In this document: piece by piece, positions 47,501-57,387 of the stretch | Numbering within the stretch: position 1 is the first letter of the stretch | How the letters are laid out: every line of letters begins with the position of its first letter | Assembly (NCBI RefSeq): GCF_000203815.1 | Contig: NW_004457708.1 | Location: forward strand, 744,001 to 808,000 | DNA length: 64,000 nucleotides | Reading direction: 5' to 3' | DNA from: Cavenderia fasciculata | Lineage: Eukaryota; Evosea; Eumycetozoa; Acytosteliales; Cavenderiaceae | Made by a program: the position numbers and the translations under genes | The notes under the pieces: generated by a model | The model's input: only the letters and a program-made list of their open reading frames with translations | Databases searched by the model: none | Told to the model about the DNA's origin: nothing

Positions 47501-47728
47501 ATGCATCAGTTACCAATTTTGATGCTATTAAACAATCGTATGTTAAATGAAAAAAAAACAAAACTGTTGATATTATTTATATTTTATTATTAACAATATT
47601 ATTATTCTTTCTTTTCTAGATTATCTGGTGACCAAATATTATTAGAAAGTATTTATACATATCTTGTAAATTGTCAAAAACCAGAAGAACCATCAACCAA
47701 ATCATCACCAACAACTACCAATGATTAA
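44597..47728 (+). CDS. Folliculin-interacting protein (FNIP1/2) homologue
   Basis: Predicted DENN-related partner of folliculin, in the Rag GTPase/TORC1 and AMPK nutrient pathway at lysosomes. Exons 44597-44677, 44770-45813, 45905-46119, 46201-47067, 47133-47537 and 47620-47728 join in frame to 906 residues. The N-terminus QIRLVVAYQNSASILFDTLS and the block MFGTVPMNFQGTTTKIHYLP, LLTKLF match the FNIP N-terminal (longin-like) domain; KKVTLALCIIFGPRNDSLTP begins the next FNIP block. Later blocks are IYREVEKFRQYIKDLYYAP, ATWLANML-type helices and FVKTLRYHETL near the C-terminus. Long Thr/Ser/Asn-rich linkers (about residues 130-310 and 580-700) are dictyostelid inserts. It is unrelated to the FNIP repeat despite the name. 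Confidence 0.85.
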
Positions 47729-47879
47729 AAATTGATCAATATATTTGATGATTTATTATGATTTAATTTTAGAGTAAAAAAGAAACAGATGAGTAATAAT
47801 CTTTTCATCAATACCGGGGTCAAAATTAGTGTCAATGCTCTAACTCCGAATTTGGCTGACAAAGGCATCTTATTTCTTC

Positions 47880-48959
47880 TCCAAATTTCATCAGTATTGT
47901 TTTGATAATTATCATAAAGAAGAGATATAATATCAAATCTACCTTTTTGGATTGCTTTTTAAACCGCCTTTAATGAACATTCACATTTAACAACTTGAGC
48001 AAGATATTCAACCGTTTCAGTGTGTCCATTTGTAATTGCTTTTTCTAGAGCTTCGGTTGTTGCATCTTCACTACGATCCTTTACGATCATAAAGGAACTT
48101 TACAACAATTAATGGATACATCATCAGATCTATTATTGCTCATCAGATCTATTATAATGTAGAAATTCAACGACATCTAATAATCCTTCTTTTGCTGCAT
48201 TAACCATAACCCCTTGAGTGAATACACCTTGATGTTTTCTTGACCATGAAGAAACTATTATAAAATAAAATAAAAAATGTATGTTAATATAGGTAGGTTG
48301 ATGCCAATAAATAAATAAATAGTTTTAGTTAATGTTTGGATGCAGTTTATATTACTTAGTATTTGTTATTGATCTTACCTCCATTGCACCAGTAGAACTA
48401 CATTTCTTTCATGTAAATACTTTAAAATGTCAATGAATCCTTTACTAGCTGCTTCATACATTGCATCATGATCATTTAGTAGTACACTCTTTAGTGTGTA
48501 GAGTAACTTGATTGTCGAGAGATACCTCTCTTACATATATCACTCAACCTGATACGTTGTTGATTCTCTAATGTGTGTGGATAACTCTTGATGATGAATT
48601 CAACCAACTCTATCTTTTCATTTTCAACATGTCATCATCACCAGATATATAATCGGGTGCCCATTCCAATAGATATTTGAGTGTATCCAATGTTGCATTG
48701 GGATGACAACAATATCGATCGATTACTTGTACTTTTCTTTGAGGTAATACTTGATCGGTTGATGGTAGATAATGGCGAATAAACTGTAATGGCATTGCAT
48801 ACCTTGATATCATTGCAAGTGGTAATTGAATGATATCTCTTCCTTTGGACCCATATATCTCTTTGCATCAATTCTATTTGCATCACTTCTCTTTTCGTCA
48901 TACTCTACTTTGAATATTTGATCGATATGACTGAATATCAATGATCTGATATATGTCAT
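47880..48959 (-). pseudogene. Decayed ankyrin-family gene copy
   Basis: A host-gene relic on the opposite strand to the two intact copies at 53.6 and 57.9 kb. The ATG at 48959 starts MTYIRSLIFSHIDQIF, like the N-terminal cap of the family; ISRYAMPLQFIRHYLP and CCHPNATLDTLKYLLEWAPDY (split here into two parts) match their relatives ISQYAMPWEFIKHYLP and CSHPNATLDTLLHLLKW. The frame shifts before ISRY (near 48830), shifts again near 48620 and further on, and a stop interrupts a terminal ankyrin-like unit near 47970. At least four breaks are visible. It lacks the tandem RTEGCT units found in the intact copies. Confidence 0.7.
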
Positions 48960-49152
48960 TTTGATATACATCATTAAATGTTGTTGTTGTCGTTAAAGAC
49001 ATTGGTTGATTAAAAGTATAATAGGAAGTACGTACTATGCTATAGCAAACAAATAAATTTTTCCGAAAGCATTAGTCACCTCCAGAAAAAATAAAGTAGC
49101 GGAACAGACAATATAATTTATTTACAACAAAAAAGAAGGTTTGTATCTGAAT

Positions 49153-50703
49153 TTAATTTGAATGAATACAATTATCTAAACTTTGTAAAATATTATCAAT
49201 GATTGTTTGAATTGTATTTTCATCAACTGATCCTTTTTGCCAAGTACAAGTTGCTCTACTTGATCCACAAACAGATACCAAATTAATGTTGAATGTTGAT
49301 CCGTATACATTTGCACTTTGTGCATAGGTTGATGAAATTAATTTCCATTGTTGTGGTTGACTCGTTTGTTGTTGTTGTTGTTGTTGTCCCCATCGACCAA
49401 CATCACTTACTTCAAAACTACATGATCTACCCATTGGAGTTGATGTCAATTTAGATGTCCAAAATTCTATCCATTTAGATGGAAAGTCACCAACATAATG
49501 TAACATGTTTGTACTTTTAATTGCACCTATGCTGCTTGCTGCCAGATCAGTTTTGTATTCTCTACAAGCTTCCCAAAATTGGTTGGATTCCCTTAGGATG
49601 GTTGCAGAGTATGATTTGGATCTGTCAAATGATCCTACAAAGTTACCAACCTCTGATTGTGGTGCTTCGGGGACACAGAGTGATCTAGCGTTGATCGGTG
49701 TACATGTACGTAGTGACATGGTGTCTTGTGACAGTGCAATGAGGTTGGCCAAGATGGTAGAGATGTAGATGGCAGCGTGTGGAGTTGTCTTTTCCAACTT
49801 ACATTTGTTTAATAGTTTGGTAAACTTGTCAGCTGGTATTTCAAAGACACGAACCAATGTATTGTGCGTTTGTTTAACAGCGGGTGTTTGACCAGCCCAA
49901 AAAGGTACTTCAAAATATCGAGTGATAAACGATGGTAGCAATTTATGTTTAATAATGATTGGTAGTAGATCCATTGCAGTTGGATGATGTGGTGTACGTT
50001 TATCCAATGATTCATTCAATTTTGTACTATTATCAATGATTATGTTGTTGTTGTTGTTGGTTGCTCCATCTTGTCCATTTTCATCATTGTCATTTGATTC
50101 TGTTTCTGTTTTTGTTTCTGGTTGATTTAACAACTCTAATAAACGAGATAGAATGATAGTAGTACTTAATCCATCACTAATGACATGGTGAACGGTGAGA
50201 ATGACAAACAGCTCAGTTGATCGGTCTTGATGTGTGAGGATGTGTAATCTCCAGAGTGGAACAGTCTTGCTAGTCAAATCAAAGTCTGTTCCAATCTCCT
50301 TTTCTAATACACTGGTCAATACGGTGTCGTCAAAGAATGCAATACCATGATCAACAGTAACCAAGTCATTGTAATCTATCGAATCAATGGGATTGAAACG
50401 TGGTGTGGTTGTTTCAATATCTGCAATCGTAACCGATAACAATGGTTGTTCATTACATAATAGTTGAATAGCTCTTGACAACTTGTTGTATAGATATCTA
50501 TCTACATTGTCATTATCATTGTTATTGTTATTATTATTATTATTAAAAGGAAGAGGATAATCTAATTGTATATGAGCAGATAGGAGGAGTGTACCATAAA
50601 CATTGGCTAGTTGTTTTGATACTTGATATCTTTCTAATAATCCTAATCCTCTTGAATGATTTAGTTTTTCTCTTGTTTGATTATTATTATTACTATTACT
50701 CAT
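49153..50703 (-). CDS. Alcohol acetyltransferase/condensation-fold acyltransferase
   Basis: Single exon, 516 residues from the ATG at 50703. The key motif HHVISDG (H-H-x-x-x-D-G), near residue 175, is the catalytic signature of the condensation/acyltransferase superfamily; the downstream SDVGRWG segment matches the second conserved block. The N-terminal GLGLLERYQVSKQLANVYG resembles fungal-type alcohol acetyltransferases (AATase family), which move acetyl groups from acetyl-CoA to alcohols. No adenylation or carrier domain is nearby, so it is a stand-alone enzyme. Asn and Gln runs are inserted near residues 55 and 440. Substrate unknown. Neighbours are ankyrin relics, so context gives no hint. 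Confidence 0.85.
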   Translation of the reverse strand: MSNSNNNNQTREKLNHSRGLGLLERYQVSKQLANVYGTLLLSAHIQLDYPLPFNNNNNNNNNDNDNVDRYLYNKLSRAIQLLCNEQPLLSVTIADIETTTPRFNPIDSIDYNDLVTVDHGIAFFDDTVLTSVLEKEIGTDFDLTSKTVPLWRLHILTHQDRSTELFVILTVHHVISDGLSTTIILSRLLELLNQPETKTETESNDNDENGQDGATNNNNNIIIDNSTKLNESLDKRTPHHPTAMDLLPIIIKHKLLPSFITRYFEVPFWAGQTPAVKQTHNTLVRVFEIPADKFTKLLNKCKLEKTTPHAAIYISTILANLIALSQDTMSLRTCTPINARSLCVPEAPQSEVGNFVGSFDRSKSYSATILRESNQFWEACREYKTDLAASSIGAIKSTNMLHYVGDFPSKWIEFWTSKLTSTPMGRSCSFEVSDVGRWGQQQQQQQTSQPQQWKLISSTYAQSANVYGSTFNINLVSVCGSSRATCTWQKGSVDENTIQTIIDNILQSLDNCIHSN

Positions 50704-51411
50704 TGTTGTATCTGTTATTGTAAAATGAATAGCCTAGTATCCATCTTTGCAATTTTACGCAAATGCGTTGGTGAAAATATCTATTTATTAATTTAATTAT
50801 TAAAGCAGGTAGGTATAAGAACAGAGATGGTTAATATAGATTTAGATATTGTTGTTACCTTGTGTTGTTGCAGTAAGGGATGATCATCAGTCGACGCAAA
50901 GTAAAATGTTGTATTTCATTCGAGTGATAGAGGAGTAGTAATACAAATGTACAGACCCAATGAAACGCAACATTTTACTCTGCACCATCGTGACTTTGAT
51001 GAGTTGGTCGGCTATCTTGATGAGTGTACAAGAGGTACTGTTTGTGTGAGTGCAGGAAGGATGATCGTATTCGTTGCTTCTACTTTTATATCATTGAGGT
51101 TTTCTTTTATGTCATCTAGATTTATGGTGACCAAACCTATATCTACTTTGATTGTCTGAGTATATAATAATATTATTTAATGATTCTTAACCTTTTTTGA
51201 TAATACATCAGATACAAACTACTCGAAGATTAATTCTGCTAATATAATATATTAAAAAAATAAATACATTGGTGTATATTAGTGTAGATAGCGCAAGTGG
51301 TAGAGAGATAGAAGTGTATCGAGATGATAAGACAACAATAAGACAGAGTAAATATGAGGGAGAGATATGAGATAATATACGTATGTAGTAAGTAGATATG
51401 AGTAATGTATT
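50704..51411. other. Spacer containing an inverted-repeat block
   Basis: About 700 bp. The part at 50895-51160 shares sequence with 57385-57560 (see repeat). The rest is AT-rich with no supported gene. Confidence 0.45.
50897..51060. repeat. Dispersed repeat with terminal-like inverted arms, copy 1
   Basis: AAAGTAAAATGTTG near 50900 and CAACATTTTACT near 50970-50981 are inverted copies about 80 bp apart, extended by TTTCATT/AATGAAA. The block continues with a coding-like stretch (GACTTTGATGAGTTGGTCGG...) that is also present near 57485. Copy 2 lies at 57388-57560. Its nature is unknown. Confidence 0.7.
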
Positions 51412-51722
51412 TCATGACGTTGTTGGTGCTTGACAATCGATATTCAAGAGCCTTGAATTTGCCATAGTAGTGACCTTCAAACTTTCCCTCGTCTTTAATT
51501 CATTCTTGCCCATACGATCTTTGATGGTTTGGAGGATGCGACTGTCGAGTTGAGTGATGGCAAGAGCATGACGATACTCTTCAAGATTGGTAGTATTTTC
51601 GATGATGTTACACCAATCTTTAATTGACAATGAATCGTTGTTGAGTTTAAAGACTACACCTTGAGCTAATCGTTTCGTGCCTCCTTCCCTAATGTATCTA
51701 ACACTTGAATACTGTAATAACT
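51412..51722 (-). pseudogene. Orphan coding fragment, unknown family
   Basis: An open minus-strand stretch of about 100 codons, preceded by an ACAG that could be a splice acceptor and ended by a TGA-type stop at 51412. It contains LEEYRHALAITQLDSRILQT and is rich in charged residues like a real protein. There is no start codon context or upstream exon that I can find. I read it as a left-over exon of a decayed gene; family unknown. Confidence 0.35.
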
Positions 51723-52095
51723 ATATAGATACTAGGTAAATATATAATTAGTTTGAGAGGTATTAATAATAATAATATATAGATATATGAATATATAGAT
51801 AGTAATAATGACTTTAGATTAGATTGTAAATGATTATTAATTATAGTAATAAAAGATGAATATAGAATGTAGAATGTCTCTTTATTGGATTATTCTAATC
51901 CTTTTTATAATTGTTGATCCAGACGACTAACTGACGATGGTTAGTCGTTAGTATTTTATCCAAAATACTTTGCATATTTGACTTGTCCTAACCAGGATTG
52001 AGTATATTGAGTTCAATGAGATATCATTGAGATATCATTGATTTTAAACAATCTAGATCTAACAAATACTCTTTTCCTTTAATGTTTGAGTGGCA
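51723..52095. other. AT-rich spacer with a short palindrome
   Basis: Contains the inverted repeat ACGACTAAC...GTTAGTCGT near 51923-51949 with an 8-nt loop, and a tandem ATATCATTGAG repeat near 52018-52045. No gene is seen. Confidence 0.45.
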
Positions 52096-52395
52096 GGGTA
52101 TTGTAAAGTTGGCACATCTTGCAATGCGATATCGCAGTTTGCAATACGATGGAGCTTTATCAAACATTATCTACCACCACCAAGAGAAGGGGTGTTGATA
52201 AAGAGAAAAGTGAATGAAATCACTCTCTATTGTTCACAAATGCAACATTTCTCAAAAGATAATAAGGAATGGAAACAAAGATATGTTTCAGTTCTTTGTC
52301 AACACCTATCCAACCACCATTGATTACAAACGATCAAGACATCAATATTTGGATGATGATGATGAAAGAAGGTATGTAGGTAGGTATCTAGATAT
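52096..52395 (+). pseudogene. Ankyrin gene reduced to head and tail (module 1 relic)
   Basis: Sequence similar to the ankyrin genes at 53.6/57.9 kb but shortened. It keeps the cap (IVKLAHLAM..., FIKHYLPPP, VNEITLYCS), then jumps to a segment matching IIRNGNKD...FFVN-YPTTIDYKRSR, and then to YLDDDDER, which corresponds to the C-terminal YLDNDDEN of the intact genes. All tandem ankyrin units between are missing. Small deletions and frame changes within the cap confirm it is not functional. It occupies the same place relative to the following small-gene pair as the intact ankyrin genes do in modules 2 and 3. Confidence 0.75.
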
Positions 52396-52430
52396 TTGAT
52401 TATCAATTATTTATTTACACTAATGTATAT

Positions 52431-52754
52431 TTAACAACAATCACCGCGATTACCACGACCAATATTAATATCAATATCAATATCGATATCAATATTATTA
52501 CCACGATTGCGACGACCACCACAACATCCTCTACCTGCAATCATCGATTCACCAACTGTTGCTGACACATTGGACGATTGGTAAGATGAATTTTGGATGG
52601 CACGACCAGAGACTGCTGAAAGTTGTGAAAGATTCTCTAAAGAAAATAATAGAGAGATTGAAATGAAAGAGAATTGGAAATTGGAATGTTAGAATTATAC
52701 AGATATCGATGGATCGATGGATGACAATGATTTTCGACAAATACTTAATAACAT
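52431..52754 (-). CDS. HssA-like small protein, minus-type, copy 1
   Basis: Two coding exons, 52754-52745 (10 nt) and 52636-52431, make a 71-residue protein: MLLKNLSQLSAVSG..., a SMIAGRGCCGGRRNRG patch, an alternating NNIDIDIDIDINI core and a GRGNRGDCC end. The join is phase 1 with GTATTT donor and CTTTAG acceptor. The overall form (short Ser-rich N-terminus, S-x-IA-x-G-x-C-G motif, regular two-residue repeat, Cys-rich Gly tail) resembles the dictyostelid HssA/B-like family, in which GLGLGL takes the place of IDIDID; that relationship is inferred. Two near-identical copies lie at 56104-56431 and 60385-60718. Confidence 0.75.
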
Positions 52755-53090
52755 TTTGTTTGTTGGTATATGATTAAAAGTAAATAATTAATATTGTTTA
52801 TTTGATGAATTGAATACTCTTTCGTGTCATTATTTATAGTTTAGCAACCAACAATAATTACTCTAAAAATCAAATCAAAATCCCAATCAATATTAAATAT
52901 TCCTATTTTAGAGTTGGGGGGTATTGGTAATCATTTTAGAATAATACTTTAGGATTTTTGATTGATTTTAACAACCATTTTACATCATTTACAAACTATA
53001 AATATTCTACTTTTTACACTCTTTTAATTCATCAAATCAAACAAAGTATAGAAACAATTATTCTTTCAATTCTATTACTCGCATTCTAAA
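52755..53090. promoter_or_regulatory. Conserved divergent promoter region, module 1
   Basis: 336 bp between the divergent small genes. The block around 52920-53015 (TTAGAATAATACTTTAGGAT, GATTGATTTTAACAACC) is nearly identical in modules 2 and 3, more so than surrounding spacer, which suggests shared regulatory sites. AT-rich tracts flank it. Confidence 0.6.
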
Positions 53091-53419
53091 ATGATCTTTA
53101 GTATGTATACAATTATAAAGTACAATTTATAAATATTACAGTTATTAACCATCTATCTCTTCTCTTTCAATCCATTCCTTCACTTTTCGTTTCTCTCTCA
53201 TTAGAAAACCTATCCAAATTATCACCAATTACCAATCATGGAGCCAATCAAAATGTAACAGTCCAAAGTTATTCAGATGTATCAAGTGATTCTGTTAATT
53301 CCATTGCTTGTAGACGTCGTCGTGGATGTTGTGGTGCCAACAACATTGATATCGATATCGATATTGATATTTGTATCGACAATGGTTTTGGTGGTCGTCG
53401 TGGTGCTCAATGGTGGTAA
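53091..53419 (+). CDS. HssA-like small protein, plus-type, copy 1
   Basis: Coding exons 53091-53100 (10 nt, ATGATCTTTA) and 53205-53419 make 74 residues: MIFKNLSKLSPITNHG, then NVTVQSYSDVSSDSVNSIAC, RRRRGCCGANN, the alternating IDIDIDIDICID core and NGFGGRRGAQWW. Phase-1 join, GTATGT donor, ATTAG acceptor. It shares the M-x-x-K-N-L-S start, SIAC/SMIA motif, Cys-Cys-Gly and Ile-Asp core with the divergent minus-type gene, so the two are paralogues. The NSIAC motif followed by a Cys/Gly patch is the same as in HssA/B-like proteins. No signal peptide or membrane segment; function unknown. Confidence 0.75.
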
Positions 53420-53600
53420 CCATACTATTAAATACCATACATCATCAACGATTATTTTTTTATTACATTGCTAATGTGAGTTCTAAATATATATATGTCT
53501 CTAAAATGGTTATGATGATGAAGCTCGCGGGTTTGGACTGATAGTAAAAATATATTATTTTAATATTAAAATTTTTATTATTTCTTCTTCTTCTACTACT

Positions 53601-56002
53601 ATGTTACATGTTCTTCTCTCTAACATAGATCGAGCATCATTATTCAGTGTATTTAGATCACTGTATCTAAGACAAGAGATATTCAGTCATGTTGAAGAGA
53701 TAAATAATAGATTAAAAGATCATCAGAGTGATGGTGGTTGGATGAGACCAAGAATAACAAGAAAAGGAAGAGATATCATCAATTTAGCACATCTTGCAAT
53801 GATATCACAGTATGCAATGCCATGGGAGTTTATCAAACATTATCTGCCACCTAGAGAAGAGGTATTGTTAAAGAGAAGAGTGAATGAAATCACTCTCTAT
53901 TGTTCACATCCCAATGCAACATTGGATACACTATTACATCTATTGAAATGGTCTGGTGATTATAATCCTACACTTGTTGAAGGTCAAAAAGTAAACATTG
54001 AAGAGATAATAAGAAATGGAAACAAAGATATATTTGAATTCTTTGTCAACAACTACCCAACCACCATTGATTACAAACGATCAAGACAATGGGCAGCTGA
54101 TAGTGGACATTTATCGATTCTCGAGTATATTGATTCTTCTCCTCCTTCTGCTGCTCAAGTAGAGTTTGACAATATGATCAACTTGGATTTTCCGGCAGCA
54201 TATGGACATTTACATGTTTTAGAGTATTTGCACAATCGCGGTGAAGGTGATCGAGGTAATATAAAAGGAGACAATGCAATAGATAATGCTTCATGCACAT
54301 CCAAATTGGATGTAGTAAAGGTATGTAATTAAAATAGATAGATCAATCACAATATCCTGTATTAATATCTCATACTAACCAACTATCACCATTATTCAAA
54401 TTATTTAGTTTCTTCATTACAATACAACTAATGGATGTACTACCAATGCAATGGATTCAGCCATTTTATATGGAGACATTGAATTATTAAAGGTTTGCAT
54501 TGTTAATAATAACAATAATAATAATAACAACAACAACAACCTAATAATTATTATAGTTTCTTCATTTTAATAGGACCGAGGGATGTTCGGATAATTCAAT
54601 CGATATAGCATCAGAGTGTGGTCACCTTGATATTGTTAAAGTATGTTTCTATATGACACTTTATCCAATAATGAATCAACTAACCTATTAATTAATCTAG
54701 TTTCTACATGAACATAGAAGTGGAGGATGCACAAAAAGAGCTATGGATAAAGCAGCAAAGAATGGATTTTATTCAGTTGTAGAATGGTTACACCAAATTA
54801 GAAGTGAAGGATGCACAGAAGATGCTATGGATATGACAAATAGCTTTGAAATCGTTAAATTCCTTCATACCCATAGGTCAGAGGGATGCACAACATGGGC
54901 AATTGACTATGCCGCATGGCATCAAAATTTGGATATCTTAACTTTCCTCCATCACAATAGAACTGAAGGTGCAACAACAAGAGCCATTAACTGGGCTGCA
55001 GAAGAAAATAACATCAATGCTGTAAATGTATTGTATAGTATGGTGTATACAAGATATTATGATATTTATTATATGATTACTAATCTTTAATTTTTTATTT
55101 ATATAGTTTCTTTATGAGAATAGGACAGAAGGATGTGATCCTAATATTATAGATAAAATTTGTTGTAAACCCAATGTTGGTTTGGATATGATCATATTTC
55201 TACATGAAAAGCTCAACAAACAATGTAGTGCCAAAGGATTAAAAAGTGCCATAAAGAATACAAATTTGGATATCATTCAATATCTCTCAAAACAAACACC
55301 ACCTGATTTATGGACACAAGAATTAATTTTTCCTGCAATCAAAAGAGGTGATTTAAATATTGTCAAGGTATTTATTTATTTATTTATTTTAAAATAGATT
55401 TATCGATCACTCATCTGTCTAACAATGATAATATTATCTTCTCCACCACCAAAATAGTTTATACTTGATAGTCGACCACATCTCAACACTCACAATGCTA
55501 TTGATATTGCCTCTATTCAAGGACACTTTGATCTTGTTCAATATCTTCATAAACATCGCGCGGAAGGATGTACCACTGCTGCGATGGATCAAGCTGCTAG
55601 ATATAATCATTTTGAAATTTTAAAGGTACCTTTTGTATAAAGTTAATTAATTTACAGACAGACAAAGTTTTATTTATTTACTTTTATTATTCTCTTACTT
55701 TATAGTTTCTTCATTTTAATCGAACAGAAGGGTGTACAACCAATGCTATGGATAGAGCAGCACATTCAGGATATTTGGAAATAGTAGAGTTTCTTCATAA
55801 ACACAGAACTGAGGGATGCACTGAATGGGGTGTTCACCATGCTACACCTTCTTTCAAACCCAATTACAATGTTGTAAAATACCTATTGGATAACAAACTT
55901 GTACCCAAACATTTAATCAAACGTGATCAAGTCAATACAGTATGCTTTGAAGTTGTCGAACTTGTAAATCAATATTTGGATAATGATGATGAAAATCAAT
56001 AA
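53601..56002 (+). CDS. Multi-exon ankyrin-repeat protein, copy A
   Basis: Seven exons, 53601-54320, 54409-54492, 54557-54640, 54701-55027, 55107-55367, 55458-55625 and 55706-56002, all joined in phase 0, give 646 residues. Exons 2 and 3 are each exactly 28 codons and exon 6 is 56, that is one or two repeat units. The cap (LFSVFRSLYLRQEIFSHVEEI, PWEFIKHYLPPREEVLLKR, CSHPNATLDTLLHLLKW) is followed by ankyrin-type units with the pattern FLHxxRTEGCTxxAMDxAAxxGxLxIVK. A C-terminal segment ends YLDNDDENQ. The ATG at 53601 is the only in-frame start found; a short upstream intron is possible. Copy B at 57932 has the same exon layout. Family function is unknown; binding of another protein is likely. 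Confidence 0.88.
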
Positions 56003-56103
56003 ATTAAATGAAATGTATGTACAATCAATCATTTTAAATAATCATTTATTTTGATGGTTGGTCACAATGATGATGAACAAATTATAATTTGACCAATGTA
56101 TAT

Positions 56104-56431
56104 TTAACAACAATCAGCACCACGATTACCACGACCAATATTAATATCAATATCAATATCGATATCAATATTATTACCACGATTGCGACGACCACCACAA
56201 CATCCTCTACTAGCAATCATCGATTCACCAACTGTTGTTGACACATTGGACGATTGGTAAGATGAATTTTGGATAGCATGACCAGAGACTGCTGAAAGTT
56301 GGGATAGATTCTCTAAAGAAAATAATAGAGAGATTGAAATGAAAGAGAATTGGAAATTGGAATGTTAGAATTATACAGATATCGATGGATCGATGGATGA
56401 AAATGATTTTCGACAACATACTGAATAACAT
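56104..56431 (-). CDS. HssA-like small protein, minus-type, copy 2
   Basis: Coding exons 56431-56422 (10 nt) and 56312-56104 make 72 residues: MLFKNLSQLSAVSGHA, SMIASRGCCGGRRNRG, the NNIDIDIDIDINI core and GRGNRGADCC. Its stop codon lies only 101 bp past the stop of the ankyrin gene and on the opposite strand, so the two transcripts may overlap at their 3' ends. Differences from copies 1 and 3 are few (for example V-S-T-T for V-S-A-T). Confidence 0.75.
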
Positions 56432-56824
56432 TTTGTTTGTTTGTATTTAATTGAAAGTAAATAGAATGATTTGATTTGAATAAATTAATATTTGTTGATT
56501 TAATGAATTGAATACTCTTTAGTGTCATTATTTATAGTTTTAGCAACCAGTAATTATTCTCTAAAAATCAAATCAAAGTCCCAAACAATATTAAATATTC
56601 TTATTTTAGAATTGGGGTGTATTAGTAATCATTTTAGAATAATACTTTAGGATTTTTGATTGATTTTAACAACCATTTTACATCTTTTACAAACTATAAA
56701 TATTCTACTTTTTACATTATTTTATTTCATCAAATCAAACATATACAATTAATATTATCAACAATTAAAAAAAATTATTCTTTCAATTCTATTTACTACC
56801 AAATCAATCAATTCGCATTCTAAA
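56432..56824. promoter_or_regulatory. Conserved divergent promoter region, module 2
   Basis: 393 bp between divergent start codons; carries the same block (about 56625-56710) as modules 1 and 3. Confidence 0.6.
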
Positions 56825-57164
56825 ATGATCTTTAGTATGTATAAAATTAATAAGTATAAAAAATTATAAATAATTTATTAAATATTAATATTTAACCATC
56901 TATCTCATCTCTTTCAATCCATTCCTTTCATCTTTTTTCATCTCTTTAGAAAACCTATCTAAATTATCACCAATTTCCAATCACGGAGCCAATCAAAATG
57001 TAACAGTCCAAAGTTATTCAGATGTATCAAGTGATTATGTTAATTCAATTGCTTGCAGACGTCGTCGTGGATGTTGTGGTGCCAACAACATTGATATCGA
57101 TATCGATATTGATATTTGTATCGACAATGGTTTTGGTGGTCGTCGTGGTGCTCAATGGTGGTAA
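56825..57164 (+). CDS. HssA-like small protein, plus-type, copy 2
   Basis: Coding exons 56825-56834 (10 nt) and 56950-57164 make 74 residues. It is nearly identical to copy 1, with ISNHG for ITNHG and SDYVNS for SDSVNS. The RRRRGCCGANN patch and IDID core are unchanged. The intron (56835-56949) has diverged more than the exons, which suggests selection on the protein. Confidence 0.75.
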
Positions 57165-57384
57165 CCATACTATTAAATACGGTCACCATGGTTATCAATG
57201 ATGAATACTAGATAATAATAAACTATTATTCTCCAACTTCTTATTCAAATGATCTATCTACAAATAATACAAAATAATTAATATTTAAAAATATAATAAT
57301 TATATTTCTTGTCTTGTTGTTGTTGTTGTTCTTTATACGTATTATTTTGTATCGAGTTGGTTCCTATAGTAAGTAAGGAACATT
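57165..57384. other. AT-rich spacer
   Basis: Contains a GTT run near 57315-57330 and no supported gene. Confidence 0.35.
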
Positions 57385-57387
57385 GAC

